Position numbers and translations under genes: made by a program. Source: Bifidobacterium parmae (GTDB lineage Bacteria > Actinomycetota > Actinomycetes > Actinomycetales > Bifidobacteriaceae). From it: a DNA stretch of 50,352 nt. The stretch spans positions 150,568-200,919 of the forward strand of contig NZ_NMWT01000001.1 of the NCBI RefSeq assembly GCF_002860365.1, in the 5' to 3' direction. Shown piece by piece: positions 39,042 through 48,847 of this stretch; position 1 is the first letter of the stretch; the number at the start of each line of letters is the position of its first letter. The notes under the pieces were generated by a model, which had not been told where the DNA came from, did not search any database, and was given only the letters and a program-made list of their open reading frames with translations.

Positions 39042-39796
39042 ACGCCGATACCTTCAGGACCCTAGCGGTCGTCTTCCTCGCGCTGGCCATCGTGCTGGCG
39101 GTCGTCGCGGTCGTGCTGTACCGCGTGTTCGACATCCGCGCCGTGCGTGACGCGTTGAGCGGCCGCACCGCGGCACGCGAGATCGCGGACCTCAGGCACG
39201 TGCGCCGCGGCCAGTGGCAGCACGCCGACGAGTTCGCGCGCATCGGCAAGCGCGGCGCGAAGCGAGGCTCCGCGTCCGACGGCGGTACCGGCACCGGATC
39301 GACCGGCACCGGTTCCAGCGACATCGAATTCCGTCCGGTCACCGGCACGGGCTCCGGCTCGTTCCCGACGAACCCGGGCGAGACGCGCGAATCGCAGGAG
39401 CCGCACGACGAGACGCGTGCCGGCGCGGGCGCGAAGGTCGCCCCGCAGACCGCCTCCGCCGCGGCCGGCAAGCACGCGCACGGCGGTGCGGCCAAGCCCG
39501 CCGGCAAGTCCGGCAAGACGCGCGGCACGTCCGCGCCGAAGTCCAGGTCCCAGGCAGACGAGCCGTCCCCGATCGCGGACGACGGCGAATCCACCGTGCT
39601 CGGCTCCCGCGCCAAGCTCGACGCGCCGAACCTGGACGATCATTTCGTGGAGATCCCGGTCGCCATGGCGTCGGCCGCCGAACTCGCCGACGAGGGGGAG
39701 ACCTCGCTCATGCAGTTCCGCAAGACCGACCAGCACACGACCGAAGACGATGATGAATCCCGCACCATTCTGGTACGTGGAGGGAAGAACAAGTGA
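39038..39796 (+). CDS. Kinase-linked single-pass membrane protein with Thr motifs
   Basis: The 252-residue product matches no family I recognise. One TM at about 7-28 (RTLAVVFLALAIVLAVVAVVLYRV) is followed by a long, low-complexity, probably cytoplasmic tail rich in Gly/Thr/Ser/Ala/Lys. Near the C-terminus three acidic motifs end in Ser/Thr plus hydrophobic residues: DGESTVLGS, EGETSLMQF and DDDESRTILVRG. They resemble phospho-threonine sites read by FHA domains. The gene overlaps the kinase gene and the giant-protein gene by 4 nt each, so I infer that it is a kinase substrate or adaptor linking the two. Confidence 0.7.
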   Translation: MNADTFRTLAVVFLALAIVLAVVAVVLYRVFDIRAVRDALSGRTAAREIADLRHVRRGQWQHADEFARIGKRGAKRGSASDGGTGTGSTGTGSSDIEFRPVTGTGSGSFPTNPGETRESQEPHDETRAGAGAKVAPQTASAAAGKHAHGGAAKPAGKSGKTRGTSAPKSRSQADEPSPIADDGESTVLGSRAKLDAPNLDDHFVEIPVAMASAAELADEGETSLMQFRKTDQHTTEDDDESRTILVRGGKNK

Positions 39797-42700
39797 TGAA
39801 TCCGAATACCGAACAATCCACCGGCCCGAAGAAGGCCAGTAGCACGCTGTGGAAGGCGTTGCTCGGCGGCGTCGTGTCCATCGCGATGATCGCCAGCACG
39901 AACGCCGTCGTCGCCTACGCGAACCCGGCGAACACGAACGGCGACGCCACCACGTCCCAGACGCCCGCCGACGGCACGAACGCCGCTGACAGCGGCAAGA
40001 CCGACGACACCGGCAACGCCGACGCGAACGGCACCGGCTCCGGCGACGGCAATACGCAGAACGGCACGAACGCCGGTGACGGCACGCAGAACGGTTCCGA
40101 CGGCACGAACGCCGGCACCGGCACCGACAACGGCAACACCGGTGCCGGCGACACCGCGAGCGTGGCCGCGCCGAGCGCCGTCACGCTCGACGGTTCCGCC
40201 ACCGCCGCCACGTTCAAGGAGAAGGACGCGAACGGCCAGGATCAGGACGTCACCTACGATCTGGTGAACGGTGACGGCTGGTCCGTGAAGATCACGGCCG
40301 CAGGCGCCTCCCAGGTGCAGGTGTCCGGCTGGTACAGCCTCGACGGCACGACCGCCTGCGCCACCGCGCAGGAGCAAGGCGACGCCAAGAAGTGCGCGCA
40401 GATCCCCGCCGACAAGGGCATCGTCGCCAACCCGGACGCCAACGGCGTGTTCACGTTCACGCCCGGCGACGGCGTCTACAGCCTCGCCGCCCTGAACGTG
40501 CAGGCGTTCGACGCGAACGGCAAGGCGTCCGACGCCGTGAACCTCGGCGAACTCGCCGGCAAGACGACCGGCTCCACGCTGAAGAACGTCGCCAAGCTCG
40601 TCGTCGACACCGACGCGAGCAAGACCACCACGCTCACCGCAGACACGACGCCGGTGAAGAACGGCAGCGACCTGTCCCAGAAGGTCGACTCGTTCACCAT
40701 CGCCAACGCCAACCCGCTGTTCGCCCAGCGTATGCGCATCCTCGCCGCGCAGAACCCGAAGCCGCAGCTGCTGACCGTCGGCTCCACGAACTTCGGCGAC
40801 GCCGCGGAAGCGCAGGCCAAGGGCGGCAAGTACGTCGTGACCATCGACGCCGCGGCCGCCGGCAATGACGCGTTCGCCAAGGACGCCGCCTACACCGTGG
40901 CGCTGAACGGCGCCGCGCTCGGCTCCGGCGCCGCCCAGACCTCCACGTCGTTCACCATCGACAACGAGAAGCCGGCCCAGCCCGTCAAGCTAGGCATCGC
41001 CCTCGCCGCCGGCGAGACGGTGCTCAAGGATGACGCCGACGAATGGCTGGTGACCGGCGACCACGCGCTCACCATCACCCCCGCCGCCGACACCGCCGGC
41101 ATCGCCGCCGTGACCATCCTCGACAAGGACGGGAAAAAGGTCGCCGACCTCACGGCCGACACCGACGGCACCTACCATTGGACGCTCGCCGCCGACGCGA
41201 CCTACGACCTGAGCAAGTACCAGGTCACCGTCACCGACGACGCCGGACTGGTCTCCGACCCGGTCGCGCTCGACACGATTGCCCGCGCCGACGGCTTCAA
41301 CGCCGCCAAGGTGATCGTCGCCACCGACGACGCCGCGAAGAGCAAGGTCACGTTCGCCGTGACCGGCGACCTCAAGCCGGGCGGCACCTACAACTCCATC
41401 AGCGGCATCACCCTGTCCAACAAGAACGACCGGTACTTCGCCAAGCGCGTCGAACTGATGAAGACGCAGCTGGGCAACGGCAACCTCGTCGAAGTGGTCG
41501 ATGCGGACGGCAACGTCAAAGACGGCTATTCCGCCGCCAAGCTCCAGGCGAAGAACGGCACCGAGTTCCAACTCACGTTCGATCAGGAACTCAAGCTCGG
41601 CAAGTACTCGCTCCGTCTCACCGATGCGGCCATCGCATACCTGAACAACGTCGATCCGACCGTCATCGGCGATCTCACCGTCGACGACGTCGCGCCGACC
41701 ATCAGCAAGGTGACCTACACACCGGACGCAGGCAGCACCCAGCAGCTCTCCGGCAAGGTGCTCTACGCCAACGCGAAGCAGTCCGCCCCGCGGATCGTCG
41801 TCGAGACCGCAGATGACGTCAGCGGCGTGGCCAAGGTCGTCGTGAACGCGCAGTTCCAGAAGCTCAACGCGGACGGCTCGCTCGGCAACGTCGAGAACAA
41901 GGCCATCGAAGCCGCGCAGCAGCCGGACGGCACCTGGGTCGCCACGCTCAACGACCAGGGCGCCTACGATTTCTCGAATGCCATCGTCGACTCGACCGAC
42001 AATGCCGAGAACCCCGCGCACTTCGAGTTCAACGGCGCGGCCGACGGCACGCTGGCCTTCGACGACACCACGCTGTTCGTCTCCACCTCCGCCAGCAAGG
42101 ACGCGGACTTCGCCGCCTCCATCGCCATCGATCCGAACGCCGCCTCGACCAACAAGGTCAACGCGGTGAAGCTCGAATCCACCTCCGCGTGGTTCAAGCA
42201 GATTGTCGCGAACCTGCCGAAGGACGCCAACGGCGACCTCATCGTCGCCAACGGCGTCTCCGACACCGGCGCTTCGTACGCGCTGGCCGCGGGCGCCGTC
42301 AGCGGCAAGGACAGCAAGTTCTCGCTGGCCCTCGGCACCGCCGCGTTCGACGTTCTCGTCGAAGCCCAGAAGAACGGCAACCATACGATCGCGATCGCGG
42401 CGCCGTTCACCGGCAGCGACAAGACGTTCCTGTTCGATGACGTGCCTGCCGCGATCACCGGTTTCAAGTACGACAACAACGGCACCGAGGATTCCATCGA
42501 CGATGGAGACCTCAGCACCGGCGACGGCGACGTCAAGCGTGAGCTCGTGTTCACCGCGAAGGATCTGCTGTCCGACGGCACCGACGACTCCGGCAAGACC
42601 GCCGGCGTCAAACAGGTCACCGCCACAATCGGATCCGGCGACGCCCAGAAGCTCACCGACAACGGCGACGGCACCTACACGCTGACGCTCGACAAGCCCG

Positions 42701-45700
42701 GCACCTACGTGCTGTCCGACATCCAGATCGCCGTCGAGGACCAGACCGGCAACGCGACGCCCGCCCAGTCCGTCGCCGACCTCGTCAAGAAGCTGGATGC
42801 CGACGGCCCGCTCAAGGACGTCACCTCCATCACCATCGCCGACGCCGCCGCCGACGCGAAGGTCGTCACCACGCTGCTGGTGAACGGCAAGGAGTACGAT
42901 GTCGCCGCCGACAAGGCCATCTACCTCAAGGGAGACAAGGCCCCGACCATCCAGATCAAGGTGAGCGGCAACAAGAACTTCACCAAGCGTTGGAACGCCG
43001 CCGTCAAGACCGGCATCCCGGTGCTCGCCAGCACGCTGTCCGCCACGGGGGCCGCCCAGGCCTATGGCTCGGTCGTGCTCGACTCCTACGTCAAGAGCGG
43101 CGACGACTACATTATCACGCTGAAGCCCGCCACCGGCGCCAAGGACCTCATGTCCGCCGCGGACAACGGCCTGTACACGGTGAGTCTCGACACCGCCGCG
43201 CTCAACGGGAACAAGGCCATGCGCCAGCTGCTCGGCAAGCGGACGGGCGGCAGGTACACGGTGGCCGAGAAGTCCTTCTCCCTCGGCGTCGACAACGTCG
43301 AGCCGTCGTTCACCGCGCTCACGTACACGGCGGGCAAGAACGATCTGTCCGGCACCGTGAACGGCGAGGGGCACGTACTCGCCAACGGTTCCCGTGAGAT
43401 CTCCTTCTCCGCCCATGACCTGTTCGCCGCGCTCAAGCAGGGCGACCAGGCCGGACAGACCAAGGACGACGCCAACGTCGCCGGCCTGCTGGACGTCACC
43501 GCCAAGGTGACCGTCGAAGGTTTCGACGGCACGACCAAGACCGAGGATCTCAAGCTCCAGGGCAACAACGGTACATACACCGCCAAGCTCGGCGACAACG
43601 GCGACGGCATCTACAAGCTGTCGAACGTGAGGATCACCGTGTCCGACAACGCGAAGAAGTTCACCAAGGACGACGACATCGCCACCAGCGACAACGCCAA
43701 CACGAAGACGGTCAGCCTCGCCGACATCAAGCAGCAGCTCGGTGCCGCGGGCGTCCCCGACCAGGTGGCCGTCAGCAAGTCCAAGGGCACCGCCGAGACG
43801 CTCGTCAACGGCAAGTCGGTCAAGGACGAAGGCCAGTACTACACGAAGGACATCGAATCCGTCACCATCAAGGTGAAGGACGATCCGGCCTTCGCGTTCC
43901 GCGCCGCCATCCTCAAGGCCCAGTACGGAACGACCAACGTGTTCGACGGCAGCTCGGTCCAGTACTCCACCGTGAACAAGACCGGCCTGAGCGCCACCAT
44001 CGCCGATGCCGACATCGACACGAACGCCGCCACGCTCACGTGGACCGGTGCCAAGCTGAATACGCTGTTCGTGCCGCTCGCCACGGCGATCGCCGCAGGC
44101 AAGACGCAGACCAACGGCAACTACACGATCAAGGCCCCGCTCACGGACGGCGCCGTCGCGCTGCTCGCCTCCCCGAAGGACGTGAAGTTCACACTCGACG
44201 AGGTCGCCCCCGAGATCTCGAAGATCTCCGGTGCCGAAGGCGTCGAAGGCGTGTCCCTCGTCAGGGGCTTCGACGTCAAGGGCAAGTCCTACGACGTGTA
44301 CGCTGCAGCCGGCGAACAGAAGATCAAGCTGTACGTCAAGGACCTCCTGCCTGAAGGCCAGTCCGACGCGGCCGTGCGCAACGACGACAACGTCAAGAAC
44401 GAGGTCGGCACGTCCGGCATCGACGACAAGTCGGTGACGTTCTCCGTGCCGGCTCCGGTCGATCTCGAAGGCAACGCGATTATCGGCGGTCACGCCGACA
44501 CCGACAAGCAGGCCGACGACTACGACCCCGCCAAGGGCATCTTCACCATCACGCTCGATCAGGAAGGCTTCTACGACCTCAACGCCATCACGGTGACCGT
44601 CAAGGACGCCGCCGGCAACGAACACAAGAACGCCCCCATCCTCAGCGCCCCGGTGAAGGACAAGATCAACTACACCGCCATCGTCGCCGACGTGAACGAC
44701 GACAACAGCGCGAAGCTGATCGTGAACAACGTGGCCGGCAACCCGAAGTCGCGCGATCCGGAGTACTACTACCGCGGCAAGACGCGCGCCACCTACGAGA
44801 TCACCGACAAGTGGTTCCCGCTGTACCAGAAGCTGACCAAGCTCCACTCCAACCTGCTTGCCGGCAGCACCGGCGACACCACGCCCCAGGATCCGAACAC
44901 CGGCGAGACCGATGTCAAGGAGCTCAAGGTCACCGACGGCACGTGGACGAAGAACGGCGACACGTGGACGCTCGCCGACCAGCCGATCCAGCTCAAGGGC
45001 AACAACGCCGAAGTCGAAGGCAAGTACCACCTGAACCTCACCTACAAGGGTCTGCGTTCGGAACAGAAGAACGCCAACAAGGACTTCGTCATGGACTGGA
45101 CCGCTCCGAAGCTCGGCAACCTCACCTCCTCGGTGACGAGCCCGGCCAAGTGGAACTGGATCTTCGCGACCACCGGCGTGACCGTCACGCTCGACGGCGT
45201 CAACGATTCGATCTCCGGCATCTGCTCCGCCGCCGCGAACAACAGCCCCGACAGCCATGACTGCGCCAGCAAGGGCGAGGAGAGCGTCAGGTTCTCGCAG
45301 CTCGGCTTCGACAAGTGGATCTCCGATCTCGGAGAGCATCCGGCCCCGGCCGTCGCCTACGCGGGCACCACCGCCGGCGGCTCGATCAGCTTCGGCTTCG
45401 ACGGCGACAGCCAGCGTCTCACGCTCGGCAACACCTCGATCGCCCTCACCGACGCGGCCGGCAACCCGGTCGACACCGGCGCGCTCAACACGTACGAGGG
45501 CGTGAACGGCGACAAGGCCGCCAGCAACGTCAAGGGTGTCGAAGGCATCGCCATCGACACGGTCGCGCCGACGATCTCCATCGCGTACGACAACAACGAC
45601 GTGCGCAACGGCAAGTACTACAAGGCGCACCGCACCGGCACCGTCACGCTCGTCGAATCGAACTTCGACTTCTCGTTGAAGAACGAGCCGGCGCGCGTGG

Positions 45701-47358
45701 TCGTCACCACCACGGTCGACGGGGAGAAGCACACCTACGGCGTCGCCTCGTTCAGCAACCCGAGCGGTGACCGGAAGACCTACGTCGCCACGTTCAAGGC
45801 CGACAGGGACGGCGACTGGACGGTCGACGCCTCCTACACGGATCCGGGCGACCACGCCTCCAACGTGATCCACGAGGAGTTCACGGTCGACACGGTCGCC
45901 CCGGTGCTGACCCTCACGTTCGACAACAACAACGTGAAGAACGGCATGTACTATTCCGCCGACCGCAACGCCACCGTGCGCGAGGTGGAGCGCAACTTCT
46001 CCGAATCCGAGTCGGTGATCACCACCACCGCGAAGGACGACAACAAGGCCGACCAGCCCGCTCCGGGCGCGTCCGGCTGGGTCCGCACGGGCGGCGAACG
46101 CGAGTCCACCGAGTGGATGAACCACGTCGCCTTCACCGGTGAGCTCCACTACACGATCAAGGCGACCGCGACCGATCTCGCCGGCAACGTGGCGCAGGAG
46201 GTCAGCGAACCCGAGTTCGTGATCGACAAGACCAAGCCGTCCATCAAGATCGACCGCGTGGAGGACAAGACCGCGTACGCGGGCACCGTCGCGCCGCTCA
46301 TCACCACGGACGACACGAACATCGACATGAGCAAGGTCAAGTGGACCCTCAAGGGCGCCCACCGCGGCGAACTGAAGGACAAGAAGCTCCCGCAGTCCAC
46401 CACGAAGGACACGGACAACTCGCAGGTCGTCGACTTCGCCGACTTCGAACGTAAGGTCGCCATCGACGACGTGTACACGCTGACCGCCGAAGCCACCGAC
46501 ATGGCCGGCAACACGTACAAGACGCAGAAGACGTTCTCCGCGAACCGCTTCGGCTCCACGTACGTGTTCACCGCGGGCACGCAGAACCTGCGCGGCGCCT
46601 TCATCAAGAAGTCGCAGCCCGTCACCGTCAGCGAGATCAACGTGTCCGGCCTCGACCAGGGCAAGTCGCACGTGGTCGTCGCCAAGGACGCCTCCGCCAA
46701 GCAGCTCGCCGACAAGGACTTCACGATGAAGACCACCGACGACAAGGGCTGGAGCCGCACCGAGTACACGATCCCCGCGAAGCAGTTCGACGAGGACGGC
46801 TACTACCGCGTGCAGCTCACCTCCGAGGACAAGGCCGGCAACCTGTCGCAGAACACGATGGAGAAGAAGGACGAGGACCGCAAGTCCAACGCGGAGGTCA
46901 ACTTCGCGCTTGACACGACCGCCCCGACCTCCGCCGCGCTCGGCGTGACCTCCGGCAACGTCTACCTCGACCAGAACGGCCGCAGCGTGGGCATCGACGC
47001 GAAGGACAACCTGCAGGTCGCCTCCGCCGAGATTGCCGTGGACGGCGAGACGCAGGCCACGTGGAACGGCAACACGCTCCTCAAGAGCACGCCGACGTTC
47101 CGCCTGCCCGCCGACGGCGCCCGCCACGAGATCACCGTGACCACCGTCGACAAGGCCGGCAACCAGTCCACCGCCGTGTACGACAACATCACGATCGCCT
47201 CCAACTGGTGGCAGTACGCGATGAGCACGCCGTGGATCCGCAACACGATGATCTTCGGTGCGATCATCGTGATCGCCGCGATCGCCGGAGCGATCGTCGC
47301 GATCAGCCGCCGGAGGAAGTCGCTCGCCTACCGCGACAACCCCTTCGGCAGGGAGTAG
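39796..47358 (+). CDS. Giant exported multi-module surface protein
   Basis: The product has 2,520 residues. A signal peptide (about 1-39, LWKALLGGVVSIAMIAS, probable cleavage after AYA) is followed by a Gly/Asn/Thr/Asp-rich stretch to about residue 115. Six modules follow, each with an aromatic/basic helix motif (FAQRMRI, FAKRVEL, WFKQIVA, FTKRWNA, FAFRAAI, WFPLYQK) at about 305, 545, 797, 1058, 1363 and 1670. Ig-like repeats follow with VAPTISIAYDNNDVRNGKYY and a near copy about 110 residues later. The C-terminus has a TM (about 2480-2503) and RRRKSLAYRDNPFGRE; no LPxTG is seen. An adhesin, S-layer-like or envelope-linking role is inferred. GGAGGG precedes; GTG 39793 is an alternative start. 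Confidence 0.85.
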   Translation: MNPNTEQSTGPKKASSTLWKALLGGVVSIAMIASTNAVVAYANPANTNGDATTSQTPADGTNAADSGKTDDTGNADANGTGSGDGNTQNGTNAGDGTQNGSDGTNAGTGTDNGNTGAGDTASVAAPSAVTLDGSATAATFKEKDANGQDQDVTYDLVNGDGWSVKITAAGASQVQVSGWYSLDGTTACATAQEQGDAKKCAQIPADKGIVANPDANGVFTFTPGDGVYSLAALNVQAFDANGKASDAVNLGELAGKTTGSTLKNVAKLVVDTDASKTTTLTADTTPVKNGSDLSQKVDSFTIANANPLFAQRMRILAAQNPKPQLLTVGSTNFGDAAEAQAKGGKYVVTIDAAAAGNDAFAKDAAYTVALNGAALGSGAAQTSTSFTIDNEKPAQPVKLGIALAAGETVLKDDADEWLVTGDHALTITPAADTAGIAAVTILDKDGKKVADLTADTDGTYHWTLAADATYDLSKYQVTVTDDAGLVSDPVALDTIARADGFNAAKVIVATDDAAKSKVTFAVTGDLKPGGTYNSISGITLSNKNDRYFAKRVELMKTQLGNGNLVEVVDADGNVKDGYSAAKLQAKNGTEFQLTFDQELKLGKYSLRLTDAAIAYLNNVDPTVIGDLTVDDVAPTISKVTYTPDAGSTQQLSGKVLYANAKQSAPRIVVETADDVSGVAKVVVNAQFQKLNADGSLGNVENKAIEAAQQPDGTWVATLNDQGAYDFSNAIVDSTDNAENPAHFEFNGAADGTLAFDDTTLFVSTSASKDADFAASIAIDPNAASTNKVNAVKLESTSAWFKQIVANLPKDANGDLIVANGVSDTGASYALAAGAVSGKDSKFSLALGTAAFDVLVEAQKNGNHTIAIAAPFTGSDKTFLFDDVPAAITGFKYDNNGTEDSIDDGDLSTGDGDVKRELVFTAKDLLSDGTDDSGKTAGVKQVTATIGSGDAQKLTDNGDGTYTLTLDKPGTYVLSDIQIAVEDQTGNATPAQSVADLVKKLDADGPLKDVTSITIADAAADAKVVTTLLVNGKEYDVAADKAIYLKGDKAPTIQIKVSGNKNFTKRWNAAVKTGIPVLASTLSATGAAQAYGSVVLDSYVKSGDDYIITLKPATGAKDLMSAADNGLYTVSLDTAALNGNKAMRQLLGKRTGGRYTVAEKSFSLGVDNVEPSFTALTYTAGKNDLSGTVNGEGHVLANGSREISFSAHDLFAALKQGDQAGQTKDDANVAGLLDVTAKVTVEGFDGTTKTEDLKLQGNNGTYTAKLGDNGDGIYKLSNVRITVSDNAKKFTKDDDIATSDNANTKTVSLADIKQQLGAAGVPDQVAVSKSKGTAETLVNGKSVKDEGQYYTKDIESVTIKVKDDPAFAFRAAILKAQYGTTNVFDGSSVQYSTVNKTGLSATIADADIDTNAATLTWTGAKLNTLFVPLATAIAAGKTQTNGNYTIKAPLTDGAVALLASPKDVKFTLDEVAPEISKISGAEGVEGVSLVRGFDVKGKSYDVYAAAGEQKIKLYVKDLLPEGQSDAAVRNDDNVKNEVGTSGIDDKSVTFSVPAPVDLEGNAIIGGHADTDKQADDYDPAKGIFTITLDQEGFYDLNAITVTVKDAAGNEHKNAPILSAPVKDKINYTAIVADVNDDNSAKLIVNNVAGNPKSRDPEYYYRGKTRATYEITDKWFPLYQKLTKLHSNLLAGSTGDTTPQDPNTGETDVKELKVTDGTWTKNGDTWTLADQPIQLKGNNAEVEGKYHLNLTYKGLRSEQKNANKDFVMDWTAPKLGNLTSSVTSPAKWNWIFATTGVTVTLDGVNDSISGICSAAANNSPDSHDCASKGEESVRFSQLGFDKWISDLGEHPAPAVAYAGTTAGGSISFGFDGDSQRLTLGNTSIALTDAAGNPVDTGALNTYEGVNGDKAASNVKGVEGIAIDTVAPTISIAYDNNDVRNGKYYKAHRTGTVTLVESNFDFSLKNEPARVVVTTTVDGEKHTYGVASFSNPSGDRKTYVATFKADRDGDWTVDASYTDPGDHASNVIHEEFTVDTVAPVLTLTFDNNNVKNGMYYSADRNATVREVERNFSESESVITTTAKDDNKADQPAPGASGWVRTGGERESTEWMNHVAFTGELHYTIKATATDLAGNVAQEVSEPEFVIDKTKPSIKIDRVEDKTAYAGTVAPLITTDDTNIDMSKVKWTLKGAHRGELKDKKLPQSTTKDTDNSQVVDFADFERKVAIDDVYTLTAEATDMAGNTYKTQKTFSANRFGSTYVFTAGTQNLRGAFIKKSQPVTVSEINVSGLDQGKSHVVVAKDASAKQLADKDFTMKTTDDKGWSRTEYTIPAKQFDEDGYYRVQLTSEDKAGNLSQNTMEKKDEDRKSNAEVNFALDTTAPTSAALGVTSGNVYLDQNGRSVGIDAKDNLQVASAEIAVDGETQATWNGNTLLKSTPTFRLPADGARHEITVTTVDKAGNQSTAVYDNITIASNWWQYAMSTPWIRNTMIFGAIIVIAAIAGAIVAISRRRKSLAYRDNPFGRE

Positions 47359-47364
47359 ATGAAT

Positions 47365-47402
47365 GCGGCCGGACCCGTCCGAACAAGGAAGGGTCCGGCC
47401 GC
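47365..47402 (+). terminator. Terminator of the kinase/giant-protein operon
   Basis: GCGGCCGGACCC (47365-47376) pairs perfectly with GGGTCCGGCCGC (47391-47402), followed by TTCCTTA. It begins 6 nt after the giant-protein stop and lies 30 nt before the next start, so the next gene may be only partly co-transcribed. Confidence 0.75.
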
Positions 47403-47432
47403 TTCCTTATCGGATGAGCGAAAGGGACAACG

Positions 47433-48212
47433 ATGACGGCATTGAATCTTGCGATCGATGGTGAGATATGCGTGAACGGCAAGTGCAGGCCGATGACGCA
47501 GCAGGAACTGTGGATTCCCTTCGCGATCATTGGTGGGGTGTTCCTGTTCATCATCCTGATCGTCGTGCTCATCGTCGTGGTCGTCCTCCGCGTGAGCCGT
47601 GCGAAGACGAAGGGACGGGCCACCGGCAAGGTGAGTGTCGGCACCACGTATGCGTGGCCGGCGAAGACCGTGAAACGCATCGCTGGAGCGGTGGGCGCGC
47701 GCTATGAGCCGACCATCGGCGACCAGGGCGCGTTCAAGGCGTCCAGCGGCATCGACGCCACCGCATATTCGAACTCGATGCGGGTGAACATGCGTACCGA
47801 CGACCATCTCGCCGAATACGCGGCGAACGCCGGACTCGCGTTGCCTCCCGTGCCGCCCGTCACGACCGGCGTGAACCGGTACGTGTTGAACTGGATGGCC
47901 GTGCCGCGCCCGTACGGCGGACTTCAGGCGTACACGCTGCGTTACGACAAGCCGGTGCGTGTCGGCATGGATTTCCATCCAACCGCGTTCATCGTGGACA
48001 TGCAGTTCAACGGGACGAATCCCGCCGCGTTCAGCGCGGACGAGACGACGATCCGCGAAGGATTCGCGGCGGAGGCCCCGTCGGGACGGCTCTCCTCGCA
48101 GGATGTGGCAGGTCACCGCGTGATCGTCGTGGACGAGCCCGACAGCGGCGACGTCAAGACCATGTACGAGATCGTCGGCCGTGCGCTAGGTTGGCGGCCG
48201 GACGGCAGGTAA
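47433..48212 (+). CDS. Uncharacterised single-pass membrane protein
   Basis: The 259-residue product is not one I recognise. A short N-terminal part (ICVNGKCRPMTQQEL) is followed by one long TM at about 26-54 (LWIPFAIIGGVFLFIILIVVLIVVVVL) and a soluble domain of about 200 residues. That domain has alternating strands and helices, including VNRYVLNWMAVPRPYGGLQAYTLRY and GHRVIVVDEPDSGDVKTMYEIV. AAAGGGA lies 8 nt before the ATG. Position after the giant gene suggests a shared function, but a terminator lies between. Confidence 0.65.
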   Translation: MTALNLAIDGEICVNGKCRPMTQQELWIPFAIIGGVFLFIILIVVLIVVVVLRVSRAKTKGRATGKVSVGTTYAWPAKTVKRIAGAVGARYEPTIGDQGAFKASSGIDATAYSNSMRVNMRTDDHLAEYAANAGLALPPVPPVTTGVNRYVLNWMAVPRPYGGLQAYTLRYDKPVRVGMDFHPTAFIVDMQFNGTNPAAFSADETTIREGFAAEAPSGRLSSQDVAGHRVIVVDEPDSGDVKTMYEIVGRALGWRPDGR

Positions 48213-48241
48213 CGGTGAGATTGCTCCGGTGCCGGTCGGCC

Positions 48242-48847
48242 TTATCTCTTGTCTGCGATTGCCGTTTTACGGCAGGCTTGTTGGTAGGCTTCGGCTTGAC
48301 TGGTGTGCCGGAGGATGCGTATGCGTGTGGCGGCATGCTCGATGCGTGTGAGTGTGGCGGGCGATGCGTCGGTCAGGCCGTGGCGCGCGAGGAGCTCGTT
48401 GCGCCATGAGTCGTAGCGTTGCTCGCGTACCACGCGTGGTTTCCTTCGTCCTTTGACCCATGCGGCGGCGTACGTCCAGTCGCCTTCCTCGTAGATGTCG
48501 CGCGCCCACGACGCCGTCGGGCGGTTGAACGGGTAGGGACCCGCCGGCAGCGGCGACTCGTCGACCATCGGGTCGAACGTGATGGACTGCCGTCGTTCGC
48601 GCGCCTCGCGTTCTCGTTCCGGTGCGGCCAACGCTTCCGCGACATCCGCGTGGAACGCGTCCATGCGTTCCTTGATGCCAGAGGATTCGAATCCGTCGTC
48701 GGGCTTGCGCAGTCCGTGTTCTTCGAGCAGCGGGTGGATGTCGTGGTCCATGATCCAGCGGAATCGGCTCATGTTGAACGCGAGGATGAAGGTCAGCGAG
48801 ACCGCGACCAGAAGTCCCGTCCCGGCGCCCATCAGCAGGATGCTCAT
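48242..48847 (-). CDS. Uncharacterised membrane-anchored protein
   Basis: The product has 201 residues. An N-terminal TM at about 5-27 (MGAGTGLLVAVSLTFILAF) is followed by a soluble, charged domain with many Arg/Glu helices (MDAFHADVAEALAAPEREREARERR) and WARDIYEEGDWTYAAAWVKGRRKPR. No family is recognised. The start at 48847 overlaps the stop of the upstream gene by 4 nt (ATGA), so the pair forms an operon. The frame is open far upstream, but that part overlaps the neighbour and is not protein-like. It converges with the 47433 gene. Confidence 0.65.
   Translation of the reverse strand: MSILLMGAGTGLLVAVSLTFILAFNMSRFRWIMDHDIHPLLEEHGLRKPDDGFESSGIKERMDAFHADVAEALAAPEREREARERRQSITFDPMVDESPLPAGPYPFNRPTASWARDIYEEGDWTYAAAWVKGRRKPRVVREQRYDSWRNELLARHGLTDASPATLTRIEHAATRIRILRHTSQAEAYQQACRKTAIADKR

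Noticed and set aside
40990-47127. A 2,045-codon open frame antisense to the giant surface protein
   Set aside because: It arises from the codon bias of the sense gene, shows Val/Asp/Arg/Gly-rich low complexity without domains, and lacks its own promoter or ribosome binding site.
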